Source: Paenibacillus sp. MSJ-34 (GTDB lineage Bacteria; Bacillota; Bacilli; Paenibacillales; Paenibacillaceae). Taken from it: a DNA stretch of 64,000 bases. Shown piece by piece: positions 52,037 to 59,985 of the stretch (the first letter of the stretch is position 1; each line of letters opens with the position of its first letter). Under the pieces are notes generated by a model. It saw only the letters and a program-made list of their open reading frames with translations, did no database searches and was not told where the DNA came from. The translations under genes and the position numbers were made by a program. Location of the stretch: assembly GCF_018918005.1 (NCBI RefSeq), contig NZ_JAHLPR010000002.1:1-64000 (forward strand), read 5' to 3'.

Positions 52037-52933
52037 ATGAAGAAATGGTCTATTTTATTGCTCATCGGTGCGATGATGCTTGCATTGCTGGCAGGCTGCG
52101 GCGCCCAAAACGGCGGAGAAACGGCCCCGCCGGAGAAAGATACGCCGACGACGGATGAGCAACCGGCGCCGGAGGTTGAAAGCGGAGCCTATGCGGACGG
52201 CATCTATTTTGCGCAAGAAGATCAATTTTCCGAAAAATCCGGGTGGAAGTACATGGTGCTGCTAACGGTGCAAGACGGGAAAATTTCCGAAGCCAATTGG
52301 ACGGGTGCCCACAAAAACGGCGGTCCGGATAAAAAGGAATCTTCCAAATCCGGCCAATACGGCATGAAAGCGGGCGGCGCGCAATCGGAGTGGCATGAAC
52401 AGGCGGAATTAATGGAGAAGGTTCTCATCGAAAAGCAAGATCCGAAAGCGATTGCGGTAAAAGAGGACGGGAAAACCGACGCGGTTTCCGGCGTGTCCAT
52501 AACTGTGAAAGAATTCACAAGTTTGGCGGAAAAAGCGCTGGCCGCAGGCCCGACGCAACCCGGTCCGTTTAAAGACGGAGCGTATCATGCGGAAGGCAAA
52601 GAGTTTGACGCCAAATCCGGCTGGAAAGGGACGATGGATCTTACGGTCGTAAACGGAACGATCGTCGCGGCGAATTGGGATGCGGTGCATAAGGACGGCG
52701 GCGATACGAAGAAAAAACAATCGGCGGAAGGCAAATACGGCATGAAGGCGGGCGGGGCTCAATCCGAATGGCATGAGCAAGCGGCCGTCATGGAGCAAGC
52801 CTTGCTTGACAAGCAAGATCCGAAAGCGATCGCCTTGAAGGAAGACGGGACGGCCGACGCGATATCCGGCGTATCGATCCATGTAGGAGAATTCGTGCAA
52901 TTAGCCGAGGAAGCGTTGGCGAACGCGAAGTAA
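52037..52933 (+). CDS. pplA: PplA-like extracellular electron transfer lipoprotein with two FMN-binding repeats
   Basis: 298-aa surface lipoprotein. Signal ends at Cys21 (LLAGC), then a Pro/Glu/Thr-rich spacer. Two repeats of about 115 residues follow (50-165 and 178-295), each with YGMKAGGAQSEWHEQA and ending in DAVSGVSIT (148-156) or DAISGVSIH (274-282). These are the sites where ApbE-type transferases attach FMN in FMN_bind domains; the usual SGAT is SGVS here, so the acceptor would be Ser154 and Ser280. Two FMN repeats on a lipoprotein, directly before ndh2, match Listeria PplA, the terminal flavoprotein of the FLEET pathway. Start 52037 follows GGAGGAG. Confidence 0.85.
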   Translation: MKKWSILLLIGAMMLALLAGCGAQNGGETAPPEKDTPTTDEQPAPEVESGAYADGIYFAQEDQFSEKSGWKYMVLLTVQDGKISEANWTGAHKNGGPDKKESSKSGQYGMKAGGAQSEWHEQAELMEKVLIEKQDPKAIAVKEDGKTDAVSGVSITVKEFTSLAEKALAAGPTQPGPFKDGAYHAEGKEFDAKSGWKGTMDLTVVNGTIVAANWDAVHKDGGDTKKKQSAEGKYGMKAGGAQSEWHEQAAVMEQALLDKQDPKAIALKEDGTADAISGVSIHVGEFVQLAEEALANAK

Positions 52934-52977
52934 CGCAAAACGAAAACGGGCCTTGATCCAATAACGGGGTGAACTGC

Positions 52978-54852
52978 ATGAAAAGAATCGTTGTACTGGG
53001 CGGCGGTTACGGTGGCGTGCTGACAGCGAAAAAATTGGCGAAAAAATTTAAAAAAGATGCGGATATCAGCATTACCTTAATCGATAAAAAACCTTATCAT
53101 ACGATGCTGACGGAACTGCATGAAGTGGCGGCGTGCCGGGTGCCGGAAGAAGCGGTGAAAATCGACTTGAAGCAAGTGTTCGCAGGACGTAAAGTCGACG
53201 TCGTACTGGATGAAATTACGAATATCGATTTTCAGGGCCGCAAGCTGGAATCCAAACGCAGTACGTACGCTTACGATTACCTGGTTGTCGGAACGGGTTG
53301 CAAGCCTACCTTCTTCGGCATTCCCGGCGCCGAAGAACACGCGTTTACGTTATGGTCGTTCGAGGATGCGGTCCGGCTCAAACTTCAGGTCCGGCAAATG
53401 TTTAGGGATGCGGCTTTGGAAACCGATCCCGAGAAGCGCCGGACATTGCTGACATTCGTCGTAGTCGGCGCCGGATTTACGGGGATCGAGCTGATCGGCG
53501 AATTGGCCGAGTACCGTGAAGAATTATGCCGGGAATTTCATATCGACGAATCCGAAGTGCGGCTCGTCGTGGCCGATATGGCGCCGAAAATTTTGCCGAT
53601 CTTGCCGGACAGCCTGATTCGCAAATCGGAACGATATTTGCGCAAAAGGAATGTTGAGATCATTACCGGCACGCAAATTACGGGCGTCAGGGAGGATGCG
53701 GTCTGCCTCGGCGAGAGCGGCGAATTGAAGGCGGGCACGATCGTATGGACGGCCGGCGTCGAAGGCTCGGAATTGGTGGGCAAATTGGATGTCCGGCAGC
53801 AAGGCCGCAAGCGAATCGTGACGAACGATAAACTGCAAAGCGTCGATCATGAGAACGTGTATGTCGTCGGAGACAACATTTTCTACATTCCCGAAGGGGA
53901 AGAGCGCCCCGTGCCGCAGATGGTGGAAAATGCGGAGCATTCGGCAGGATTGATCGCTCACAACATTGAGGCGGATATCCGGAAAGGGCGGCATAAATCT
54001 TACAAGCCGTCGTTTCACGGCACGATGGTTTGCATCGGCGGGCGCTACGGCGTCGCCTATATCGGAACGCCGAAGACGAAGGTGAAGTTAAGCGGATTTT
54101 TCGCTATGTTTTGCAAGCATTTCATAAATATCGTCTATTTTTTGCAAGTGCTCGGTTTTCACAAGGTTTGGAACTATGCGATGCATGAGTTTTTCCATGT
54201 GAACAACCGGCGCAGTTTCGTCGGAGGGCATTTGGCCAAACGTTCGCCGAATTTCTGGCTGTTTCCGCTGCGCTTGTTCGTCGGCTATATGTGGCTGTCG
54301 CAAGGTCTCGACAAGCTGGGCAAAGTATGGAAGGATCCGACGAACATTTTCCTGATCCCTCCCAAGGCGGTGGACGGAACGACGGCGGCTTCGCAGGCGA
54401 TAGATTCCGTAACGCAAACCGTAGACGCGTCGTCCGCGGCTTCGGCGGTAGAAAGCGCGGCGACGGCCGTGAAGGCTCTGCCCGTGCCCGGGTTCATCGA
54501 GCAGATGGTGAAGTGGAGCATGGATACGTTCTTCTATACGGCCGACGGGGGCTACACGACGCTTGCCGTCATCTTTCAAACCGGTATGGTGCTCGGCGAG
54601 ATCGTCTTCGGCGCGCTGCTTATATTAGGGTTATTCACGGCCGTTTCGTCAATTGGAACGATTGCGATGGGGCTGATGATATGGACTTCGGGCATGGCGC
54701 CGTACGAAATGCTTTGGTACTTGGCCGGGGGCGTCGCGTTGATCGGCGGATCGGGCAGCACATTGGGCCTTGATTACTATGTCTTGCCTCACTTGCAAAG
54801 ATGGTGGAAGAGAATCCCTGTCGTCAAGCGTTGGTATCTGTATACAAAGTAA
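52978..54852 (+). CDS. ndh2: type II NADH dehydrogenase with membrane C-terminal domain (Ndh2 of extracellular electron transfer)
   Basis: 624 aa. FAD site GGGYGG (9-14), second nucleotide site VVVGAGFTGIE (about 161-171) and the C-terminal FAD contact in VYVVGDN. Ordinary NDH-2 enzymes end near residue 400; this one carries about 200 more residues with four to five membrane helices and an exported or cytoplasmic Ala/Ser-rich insertion (IDSVTQTVDASSAASAV), resembling a DoxX-like domain. That extension is the mark of the Ndh2 used in FLEET loci, which feeds electrons from NADH to a separate demethylmenaquinone pool. It follows pplA by 44 bp. Start at ATG 52978 has ACGGGGTG upstream. Confidence 0.9.
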   Translation: MKRIVVLGGGYGGVLTAKKLAKKFKKDADISITLIDKKPYHTMLTELHEVAACRVPEEAVKIDLKQVFAGRKVDVVLDEITNIDFQGRKLESKRSTYAYDYLVVGTGCKPTFFGIPGAEEHAFTLWSFEDAVRLKLQVRQMFRDAALETDPEKRRTLLTFVVVGAGFTGIELIGELAEYREELCREFHIDESEVRLVVADMAPKILPILPDSLIRKSERYLRKRNVEIITGTQITGVREDAVCLGESGELKAGTIVWTAGVEGSELVGKLDVRQQGRKRIVTNDKLQSVDHENVYVVGDNIFYIPEGEERPVPQMVENAEHSAGLIAHNIEADIRKGRHKSYKPSFHGTMVCIGGRYGVAYIGTPKTKVKLSGFFAMFCKHFINIVYFLQVLGFHKVWNYAMHEFFHVNNRRSFVGGHLAKRSPNFWLFPLRLFVGYMWLSQGLDKLGKVWKDPTNIFLIPPKAVDGTTAASQAIDSVTQTVDASSAASAVESAATAVKALPVPGFIEQMVKWSMDTFFYTADGGYTTLAVIFQTGMVLGEIVFGALLILGLFTAVSSIGTIAMGLMIWTSGMAPYEMLWYLAGGVALIGGSGSTLGLDYYVLPHLQRWWKRIPVVKRWYLYTK

Positions 54853-54903
54853 AGGTTTGGTTTGCCGGATGTTGTTTGCAAATTCGGGCGAGGAGGGCTT
54901 GCC

Positions 54904-55386
54904 ATGGAACATGGGCTCATTCAAGACACGATTGCGACGGTGCAAAGACATATCTCGCCGGAAACGTCCATTCGATTGGAAACGTCCGTAAACTTGCTGC
55001 CGGATATGGCGGCGCTGATTCGCGCCTGCGAAGCGGACCGTCATCGGCAAATCCATTTGTTGGGCAGTTATCTGCTGGTACGTATGGCCATGCGCCGGCA
55101 TGCCGGATTGACGGCGAGCGATCCCGACTTGACCGAACGGATATTGGACGGCGATTACTTGCTGGGCTGTTATTACGATTGGATATGCCGCGCGGAAGAG
55201 TTCGACCTGCTCGCCTGGCTTGCGCCTGTCGTTAAAAAACTGCAGATTCGCGCCGTCTCGGGCAAGGCGGGGGAGCATTTGCTGGATGAGGCGTATCGGA
55301 CGTTTTTGATGCGGCAGGCCGGCGTCCTGCCCAAACCGGCTTCGGCTTCGGCTGCGGGCAAGGTGATTGCGTATGAAACTGCATGA
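54904..55386 (+). CDS. putative small subunit of a polyprenyl diphosphate synthase (HepS-like)
   Basis: 160 aa, helical. The stretch TERILDGDYLLGCYYDWICR (about 78-97) followed by LAPVVKKLQIRA resembles the part of HepS/HEPPP synthase component 1 around its GDY motif, though the protein is shorter than the 250-aa family. It overlaps the catalytic subunit gene by 14 bp, the usual arrangement of a two-part synthase. Start 54904 follows AGGAGGG. If right, it sets chain length or stability of the product. Confidence 0.6.
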   Translation: MEHGLIQDTIATVQRHISPETSIRLETSVNLLPDMAALIRACEADRHRQIHLLGSYLLVRMAMRRHAGLTASDPDLTERILDGDYLLGCYYDWICRAEEFDLLAWLAPVVKKLQIRAVSGKAGEHLLDEAYRTFLMRQAGVLPKPASASAAGKVIAYETA

Positions 55387-56374
55387 GGCGCTGCGTATTC
55401 AACTGGAGCCGATCGACAAGGAAATGATCAATATCGTGAAATACGATGCGGATGTGCCGCGGAATTCGCCCATTGTGCGAAGCGTCACGGAGCTCATCCG
55501 GGCGGGAGGGAAACGGCTGCGCCCGGTCATGGTCGTCGTGGGCAGCCGGTTCGGTCCCGGGCGTCCGCAACGGAAGACGATCCGTTTCGCGGCATTTACG
55601 GAATTTATCCACGCCGCCTCGCTGATTCACGACGATATCATCGACCGTTCCGCGATGCGGCGCGGAGAACCCGCTTTGCATGTCAAAATCGGCGTGAACG
55701 AGGCGGTGCATGTCGCCAATTATATGATGGCCCGCTCGGTGGAGTTATTGTCGGAATACGAAGGCAAGGATAATCCCTATATTCGCAAGCTGTCAGGCGT
55801 TCTTACGACGAAGCTCTGTTTGGGCGAGTATCAGCAATTGAACAGCCGGTTTCAGTTCGATTTGCCGTTGGAGCGTTATCTGGAGAAGACGAACAATAAA
55901 ACGGCGCTGTTAATGGCTACCTGCCTTCAGGTTGGCGCCAGTTCTTCCGGGGCCGATGCGCAAACCGCCGACCTGCTGTACCGGTTCGGAGAATGCGTCG
56001 GAATGGCCTTTCAAATCCGCGACGACGTGCTGGATTTTACCGCATCGCCCGAGTCGCTCGGCAAACCGGCGGGTAGCGATTTACAGAACGGCAACGTGAC
56101 GTTGCCCGTTCTGTATGCGCTGGAAGATCCGCGGCTTGGACCGCGCATCCGCTCGCTGAACGCCGCATCGCCCTTGGCGGAATTTGCCGCGGCGGTACGG
56201 CTGATCGCCGGGAGCGAAGCGATCGATCGATCGCTTCAACTCGCCGAATCGTATTTGCAGCAGGCGGAGGGGATGATTCGGAAGCTGGGTCGTTACCCGG
56301 CGCATCGAGACTTGGAAACATTGCTGCGTTATTTTGCCGCCGGGAAACCGGAGCGGGCGCGTCTCCGACAATAG
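55373..56374 (+). CDS. polyprenyl diphosphate synthase catalytic subunit (DmkB/HepT-like)
   Basis: 333-aa trans-prenyltransferase that makes the isoprenoid tail for a menaquinone-type quinone. Motifs: GGKRLRPV (about 46-53), first Asp-rich motif IHDDIID (about 86-92), second IRDDVLDF (about 218-225) followed by GKPAGSDLQNGNVTLP. The residue five before the first Asp-rich motif is Ala, which fits a long-chain product. Within the pplA-ndh2 operon it corresponds to DmkB of FLEET loci, a paralogue of the house-keeping HepT. The AAGGTGA site lies inside the previous gene. Confidence 0.88.
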   Translation: MKLHEALRIQLEPIDKEMINIVKYDADVPRNSPIVRSVTELIRAGGKRLRPVMVVVGSRFGPGRPQRKTIRFAAFTEFIHAASLIHDDIIDRSAMRRGEPALHVKIGVNEAVHVANYMMARSVELLSEYEGKDNPYIRKLSGVLTTKLCLGEYQQLNSRFQFDLPLERYLEKTNNKTALLMATCLQVGASSSGADAQTADLLYRFGECVGMAFQIRDDVLDFTASPESLGKPAGSDLQNGNVTLPVLYALEDPRLGPRIRSLNAASPLAEFAAAVRLIAGSEAIDRSLQLAESYLQQAEGMIRKLGRYPAHRDLETLLRYFAAGKPERARLRQ

Positions 56375-56719
56375 ATTGCATTGTTCGGAGTAACGTACGG
56401 CCCCTCCGGTTTCTCTTCTGTTCACTATCCCATCGAGTCAGAAATGCTGCCCTCGCTCATCCTATTCCGTCGAAGCCCGTAATGGAAATTCTCTTGGCAC
56501 GATCGCAATGAATTGGACTGAACACCTTACCATTATAGATTTGAAACCCTCTTTCCGCTATCCCCTTGACTCAGAAGCAACTGCGCGAATGAATGTCCGG
56601 GCTCGGAGGTACAAGCGATCATCCCATAAATGTCGTGGCTCGGAGCTACAATCACCCATTCCATAAATGCTGGGATATTGCGAACGGTTTTGACGTAGAA
56701 AACGTAGCAGAAAATAATG

Positions 56720-57050
56720 TGATTTTTCGCATACAAAACTGCATCAGGGCCTGAAATCGCGATTTATGTATGAAATTTCGAACAATATCGTCGGATTCGA
56801 TGCGTGCACCGCATATTTTGTACGATATTTCGCATACCTTTGCAGGATCAGGGCTTCAAATCGTTCATTGCGTATGAAATTTCGAACAATATAGTCGATT
56901 CGATGCGTGCACCGCACATTTTGTACGATTTTTCGCATACCTTTGCAGGATCAGGGGCTCAAATCGCTCATTGCGTATGAAATTTCGAACAATATCGTCG
57001 GATTCGATGCGTGCACCGCATATTTTGTACGATTTTTCGCATACATTTTG
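56720..57050 (+). repeat. 103-bp tandem repeat array, locus 2 (about 3 copies)
   Basis: Full units begin near 56793, 56897 and 57000 (GGATTCGATGCGTGCACCGC), 103-104 bp apart, with a diverged partial unit before the first. Each has TGTACGATTTTTCGCATACC and GCGTATGAAATTTCGAACAA. The sequence is the same family as 31889-32258, but units within one locus are more alike than units between loci. The flanking 56375-56719 shows no gene. Confidence 0.85.
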
Positions 57051-57145
57051 TGGCCTCACGCAGATTTGCAAAGTTATGTTCAGTTCATCGACAGCCTATT
57101 GCGAACGTTAACATTCCGCGATCGCCTGAACTAAGCCTTGTTGTG

Positions 57146-57702
57146 CACTGGCGTTCCATCAATATTAAAGCGGGTTGGGGTGACGAATCAGCGCTCCAGC
57201 AGGAAAGAGGCAGGCAATGAATGATCGTTCATTCAGAAAACCTGCAATTGTAGTCAATTTCATCATACCGCAGGCGGTTGACGGCCCGCGGGACGAAACG
57301 CAGACACGCTAATCGCCGGTAAATCACCTTGTTGTTCATTGTAACGAAACTGAAACACGCTAATGCGGGGAAAAAGGCGGTGAAACAGCCAATTTGCAAT
57401 GAATAACGATACCTACTTTCGTTAAATTGGGAACACCTTCATTTTGAGCCCAATAAGGATTGTCAGTTTCGTCAGCGCCAAGCTAAGAAGCGCAGGTCTG
57501 CGCGGATCGCCTTCTAAATAGGGAGGTATCTCCTTCTATATGCGCAATGCGTAGCGTAGTTAAGCAAGTTACATCAACGATGGCGAATTATGAAATTGAC
57601 TCTTTTTGCAGGATGGTATTTGCCGCGATGAGTCGCAGGCCAGTAACGCATTACACCCTCCTAATCTCTCGAATCCGCAGCTTATTCGATGCAACGCCAG
57701 TG
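57146..57702 (-). repeat. element with CACTGGCGTTGCAT-type ends containing interspersed repeat B, copy 2
   Basis: CACTGGCGTTCCAT at 57146-57159 and ATGCAACGCCAGTG at 57689-57702 form a 14-bp terminal inverted repeat with one mismatch; the right end is the exact complement of the left end of element A copy 2 (32257-32270). Inside, about 57225-57605 is the inverted homologue of 33505-33930. No transposase is encoded. A further partial end (AATGCAACGCTTGTG) lies at about 57770 inside the end of the next gene. Confidence 0.65.
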
Positions 57703-57766
57703 CTTGTTAGGAAAGCCCCAATGCAGAGCCCTTCTAGCTTAATCGTCGTAAGTCACAACAAAACGC

Positions 57767-58657
57767 TCAATGCAACGCTTGTGCCGATGCAATATAAAAG
57801 TCGAGCAGCGTGCAGCCAAGAATGACCATGCTGATCGCTTGATTCAATTTGTAGGAAGCCAATTTCATTAATTTTCGATTGTGAGGCGTGATCACTTTAT
57901 GCTCGACCATAAGCAAAACGATGGAAGCCAGCACGCCCAATAAGTAAATCCACCCTAAATCCAGGAAAAAATAAAGAAAGATAAGCAGCGCAACCATAAC
58001 GCCATGCAATCCTTTGGCGATCAGGAGCGCGCTTCGCAGCCCGAACGCGGCCGGTATCGACCATAGCCCGATTTTGCGGTCGAAGTCGATATCTTGCGTG
58101 CCGTAAATAATGTCAAAGCCGGCGATCCATAGCATCACGACCGTCCCCAGCACGAAAGGCGTGAACGCCAATTGCCCCGTTACCGCGAACCAGGCGCCGA
58201 TCGGCGCGGACGCGATGACGAATCCGAGGTACAGATGGCAAAGCCAGGTGAACCGTTTCGTATACGAATAGGACGAGATTAGGATAATCGCGATAGGCGA
58301 CAGGACGAAGCATAACGGATTCAGCATGTACGACGCCAGCACGAGCACGCCGTAATTGACGACGACAAACCAGGCTACTTCTTTCCGGCTTAGCAGCTTT
58401 TGCGGCAAGTGGCGATGCGCGGTGCGCGGATTTTGCCCGTCGAAGACCCGGTCGGCGAGCCGATTGAAGGCGTTAGCCCCGTTGCGGGCGCCGACCAGAG
58501 CGATGAGCGACCAGAACATCGTATGAAAGGAAGGCAGGCCTTGCGCGGCCCATACCATGGCAATGACGGCAAACGGCAGCGAGAACAGCGTATGCGAGAA
58601 CATGACCAGCTCGCCGAAACGTTTTGTTTTATATGCGATTTTGCCGATCAGTTCCAT
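57767..58657 (-). CDS. UbiA-family polyprenyltransferase (DmkA-like quinone prenylation)
   Basis: 296 aa, about eight membrane helices. First Asp motif NGANAFNRLADRVFDGQNPR (about 60-79) and second GTQDIDFDRKIG (about 186-197). It attaches a polyprenyl chain to an aromatic quinone precursor. The motif details (NAFNRLADRVFDGQNPRT) are closer to UbiA/MqnP-type enzymes than to MenA, so the substrate may differ from dihydroxynaphthoate. Placed beside pplA-ndh2 and a polyprenyl synthase, it is the probable prenyltransferase of the dedicated quinone pool. Start 58657 follows GGAAGGTGAG and overlaps the upstream gene by 10 bp. Confidence 0.83.
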   Translation of the reverse strand: MELIGKIAYKTKRFGELVMFSHTLFSLPFAVIAMVWAAQGLPSFHTMFWSLIALVGARNGANAFNRLADRVFDGQNPRTAHRHLPQKLLSRKEVAWFVVVNYGVLVLASYMLNPLCFVLSPIAIILISSYSYTKRFTWLCHLYLGFVIASAPIGAWFAVTGQLAFTPFVLGTVVMLWIAGFDIIYGTQDIDFDRKIGLWSIPAAFGLRSALLIAKGLHGVMVALLIFLYFFLDLGWIYLLGVLASIVLLMVEHKVITPHNRKLMKLASYKLNQAISMVILGCTLLDFYIASAQALH

Positions 58658-59961
58658 GGCTTCTCACCTTCCTCCATCGACGATTCCAGCCCGAGGACGG
58701 CATCAAGCGCCTCCAGCATGTTCAGGATATCGGGTTCGCCGACGACCAGCGGCGGTTGAAAGGCAAGCACATTGCGGCCCAGGCCGTTTTTCCCGATAAG
58801 GAAGCCCCGATCTTTCATCCGTTCGAGAATGCGGTCGACGCGCGCGGCTCCTTGATTGGGATCGTCCCCGCCGATTTCCATCCCCAGCATAAGGCCAAGT
58901 CCGCGCACGTCCGAGACGCAATGATGCCGCGACTGCAGCCGCCGCAGACCGGCGGCAAGCACAGAACCGAGATGGGCGGCGCGTTCCGTCAACCGCTCCC
59001 GTTCCATATAATCAAGGACGGCCAGCGCCGTCACGGACGATACCGGATTTCCGCCGAAGGTGGAGGCGGATGGACGGCGGAACGAGGCGGCAATATCGTC
59101 GGTGGAGGAAAAAGCCGCGATCGGCACGCCGTTGCCAAGCGCCTTGGCTGTCGTCATGATATCGGGCGTTACGCCGTAATGCTCCATGGCGAACATTCGG
59201 CCCGTGCGGCCGAAGCCGGTCTGGATTTCATCCGCGATCAGCAGGACGCCATGCCGCTCAAGCAATGCCTCGACCTCTTTGAAGTAATCGAGCGGCGGAA
59301 CGACGATCCCCCCGTTGCCCTGGACCGGTTCGACGATCATGGCCGCGATTGAATCTCCCTTGTCCGCAAGTACCCGCTCGAGCGCCGCGATCGAGCGCCG
59401 CGCCGCTTCGTCCGGGGCAAGCCCCGGATCGAACGGGCGCGGAATGAACGATACCCAGTCGTTCCCTGCGTCGGCGTCGGCGTCGGCGCGCCACATCGGA
59501 ATGCCCGTGACAGCCATCGTGAGCGCGGTCCGTCCGTGCAGCCCGCCTTCCAAGGCGATAAAGCCGCGCTTGCCGGTATGAAGCCGCGCGAGCAACAGCG
59601 CGCCTTCATTCGCTTCCGAACCGCTGTTGCAGAAGAAGGTTCGCCGTATGGCGCCGGGCAGGATCGAGGCCAATCGTTCCGCCAAATCCGCCATCGGTTG
59701 GGTCAAGTAAATGGTCGTCGTATGCTGCAGCGTGCGCAGTTGCCCGATTGTCGCCTGCGCGATCTCCCCGTTGCAATGGCCGCATGCTACGACGGAGACG
59801 CCGGCGAAGAAGTCGACGTATCGTCTGCCGGTCGAGTCGTACACATATTGCATGTCGCCGCGTACGATTTGCGGCGGATTGCTATAGAAATGCTGCGTGC
59901 ACGGGTAAAAATAAGATCGGCGCTTTGCCAATATCGCTTCAGGTCCGATAGTATTGTTCAC
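58648..59961 (-). CDS. class III aminotransferase (PLP-dependent)
   Basis: 437 aa, GTG start with AAAGGAGC upstream. PLP-binding Lys in TTAKALGNG (about 262-270), Asp in IADEIQTGFGRTG (about 233-245), and CNSGSEANEGALLLAR (about 110-125) for the phosphate. Closest types are alanine-glyoxylate and acetylornithine/4-aminobutyrate transaminases; substrate undetermined. It overlaps ubiA and follows the U32 gene by 24 bp, so all three are one operon, in which an amino-donor role for quinone-precursor metabolism is only a guess. A run of alternating Ala/Asp (ADADADAG, about 160) is peculiar. Confidence 0.87.
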   Translation of the reverse strand: MNNTIGPEAILAKRRSYFYPCTQHFYSNPPQIVRGDMQYVYDSTGRRYVDFFAGVSVVACGHCNGEIAQATIGQLRTLQHTTTIYLTQPMADLAERLASILPGAIRRTFFCNSGSEANEGALLLARLHTGKRGFIALEGGLHGRTALTMAVTGIPMWRADADADAGNDWVSFIPRPFDPGLAPDEAARRSIAALERVLADKGDSIAAMIVEPVQGNGGIVVPPLDYFKEVEALLERHGVLLIADEIQTGFGRTGRMFAMEHYGVTPDIMTTAKALGNGVPIAAFSSTDDIAASFRRPSASTFGGNPVSSVTALAVLDYMERERLTERAAHLGSVLAAGLRRLQSRHHCVSDVRGLGLMLGMEIGGDDPNQGAARVDRILERMKDRGFLIGKNGLGRNVLAFQPPLVVGEPDILNMLEALDAVLGLESSMEEGEKPWN

Positions 59962-59985
59962 GATGATTGCTCCTTTCTTTACGCA

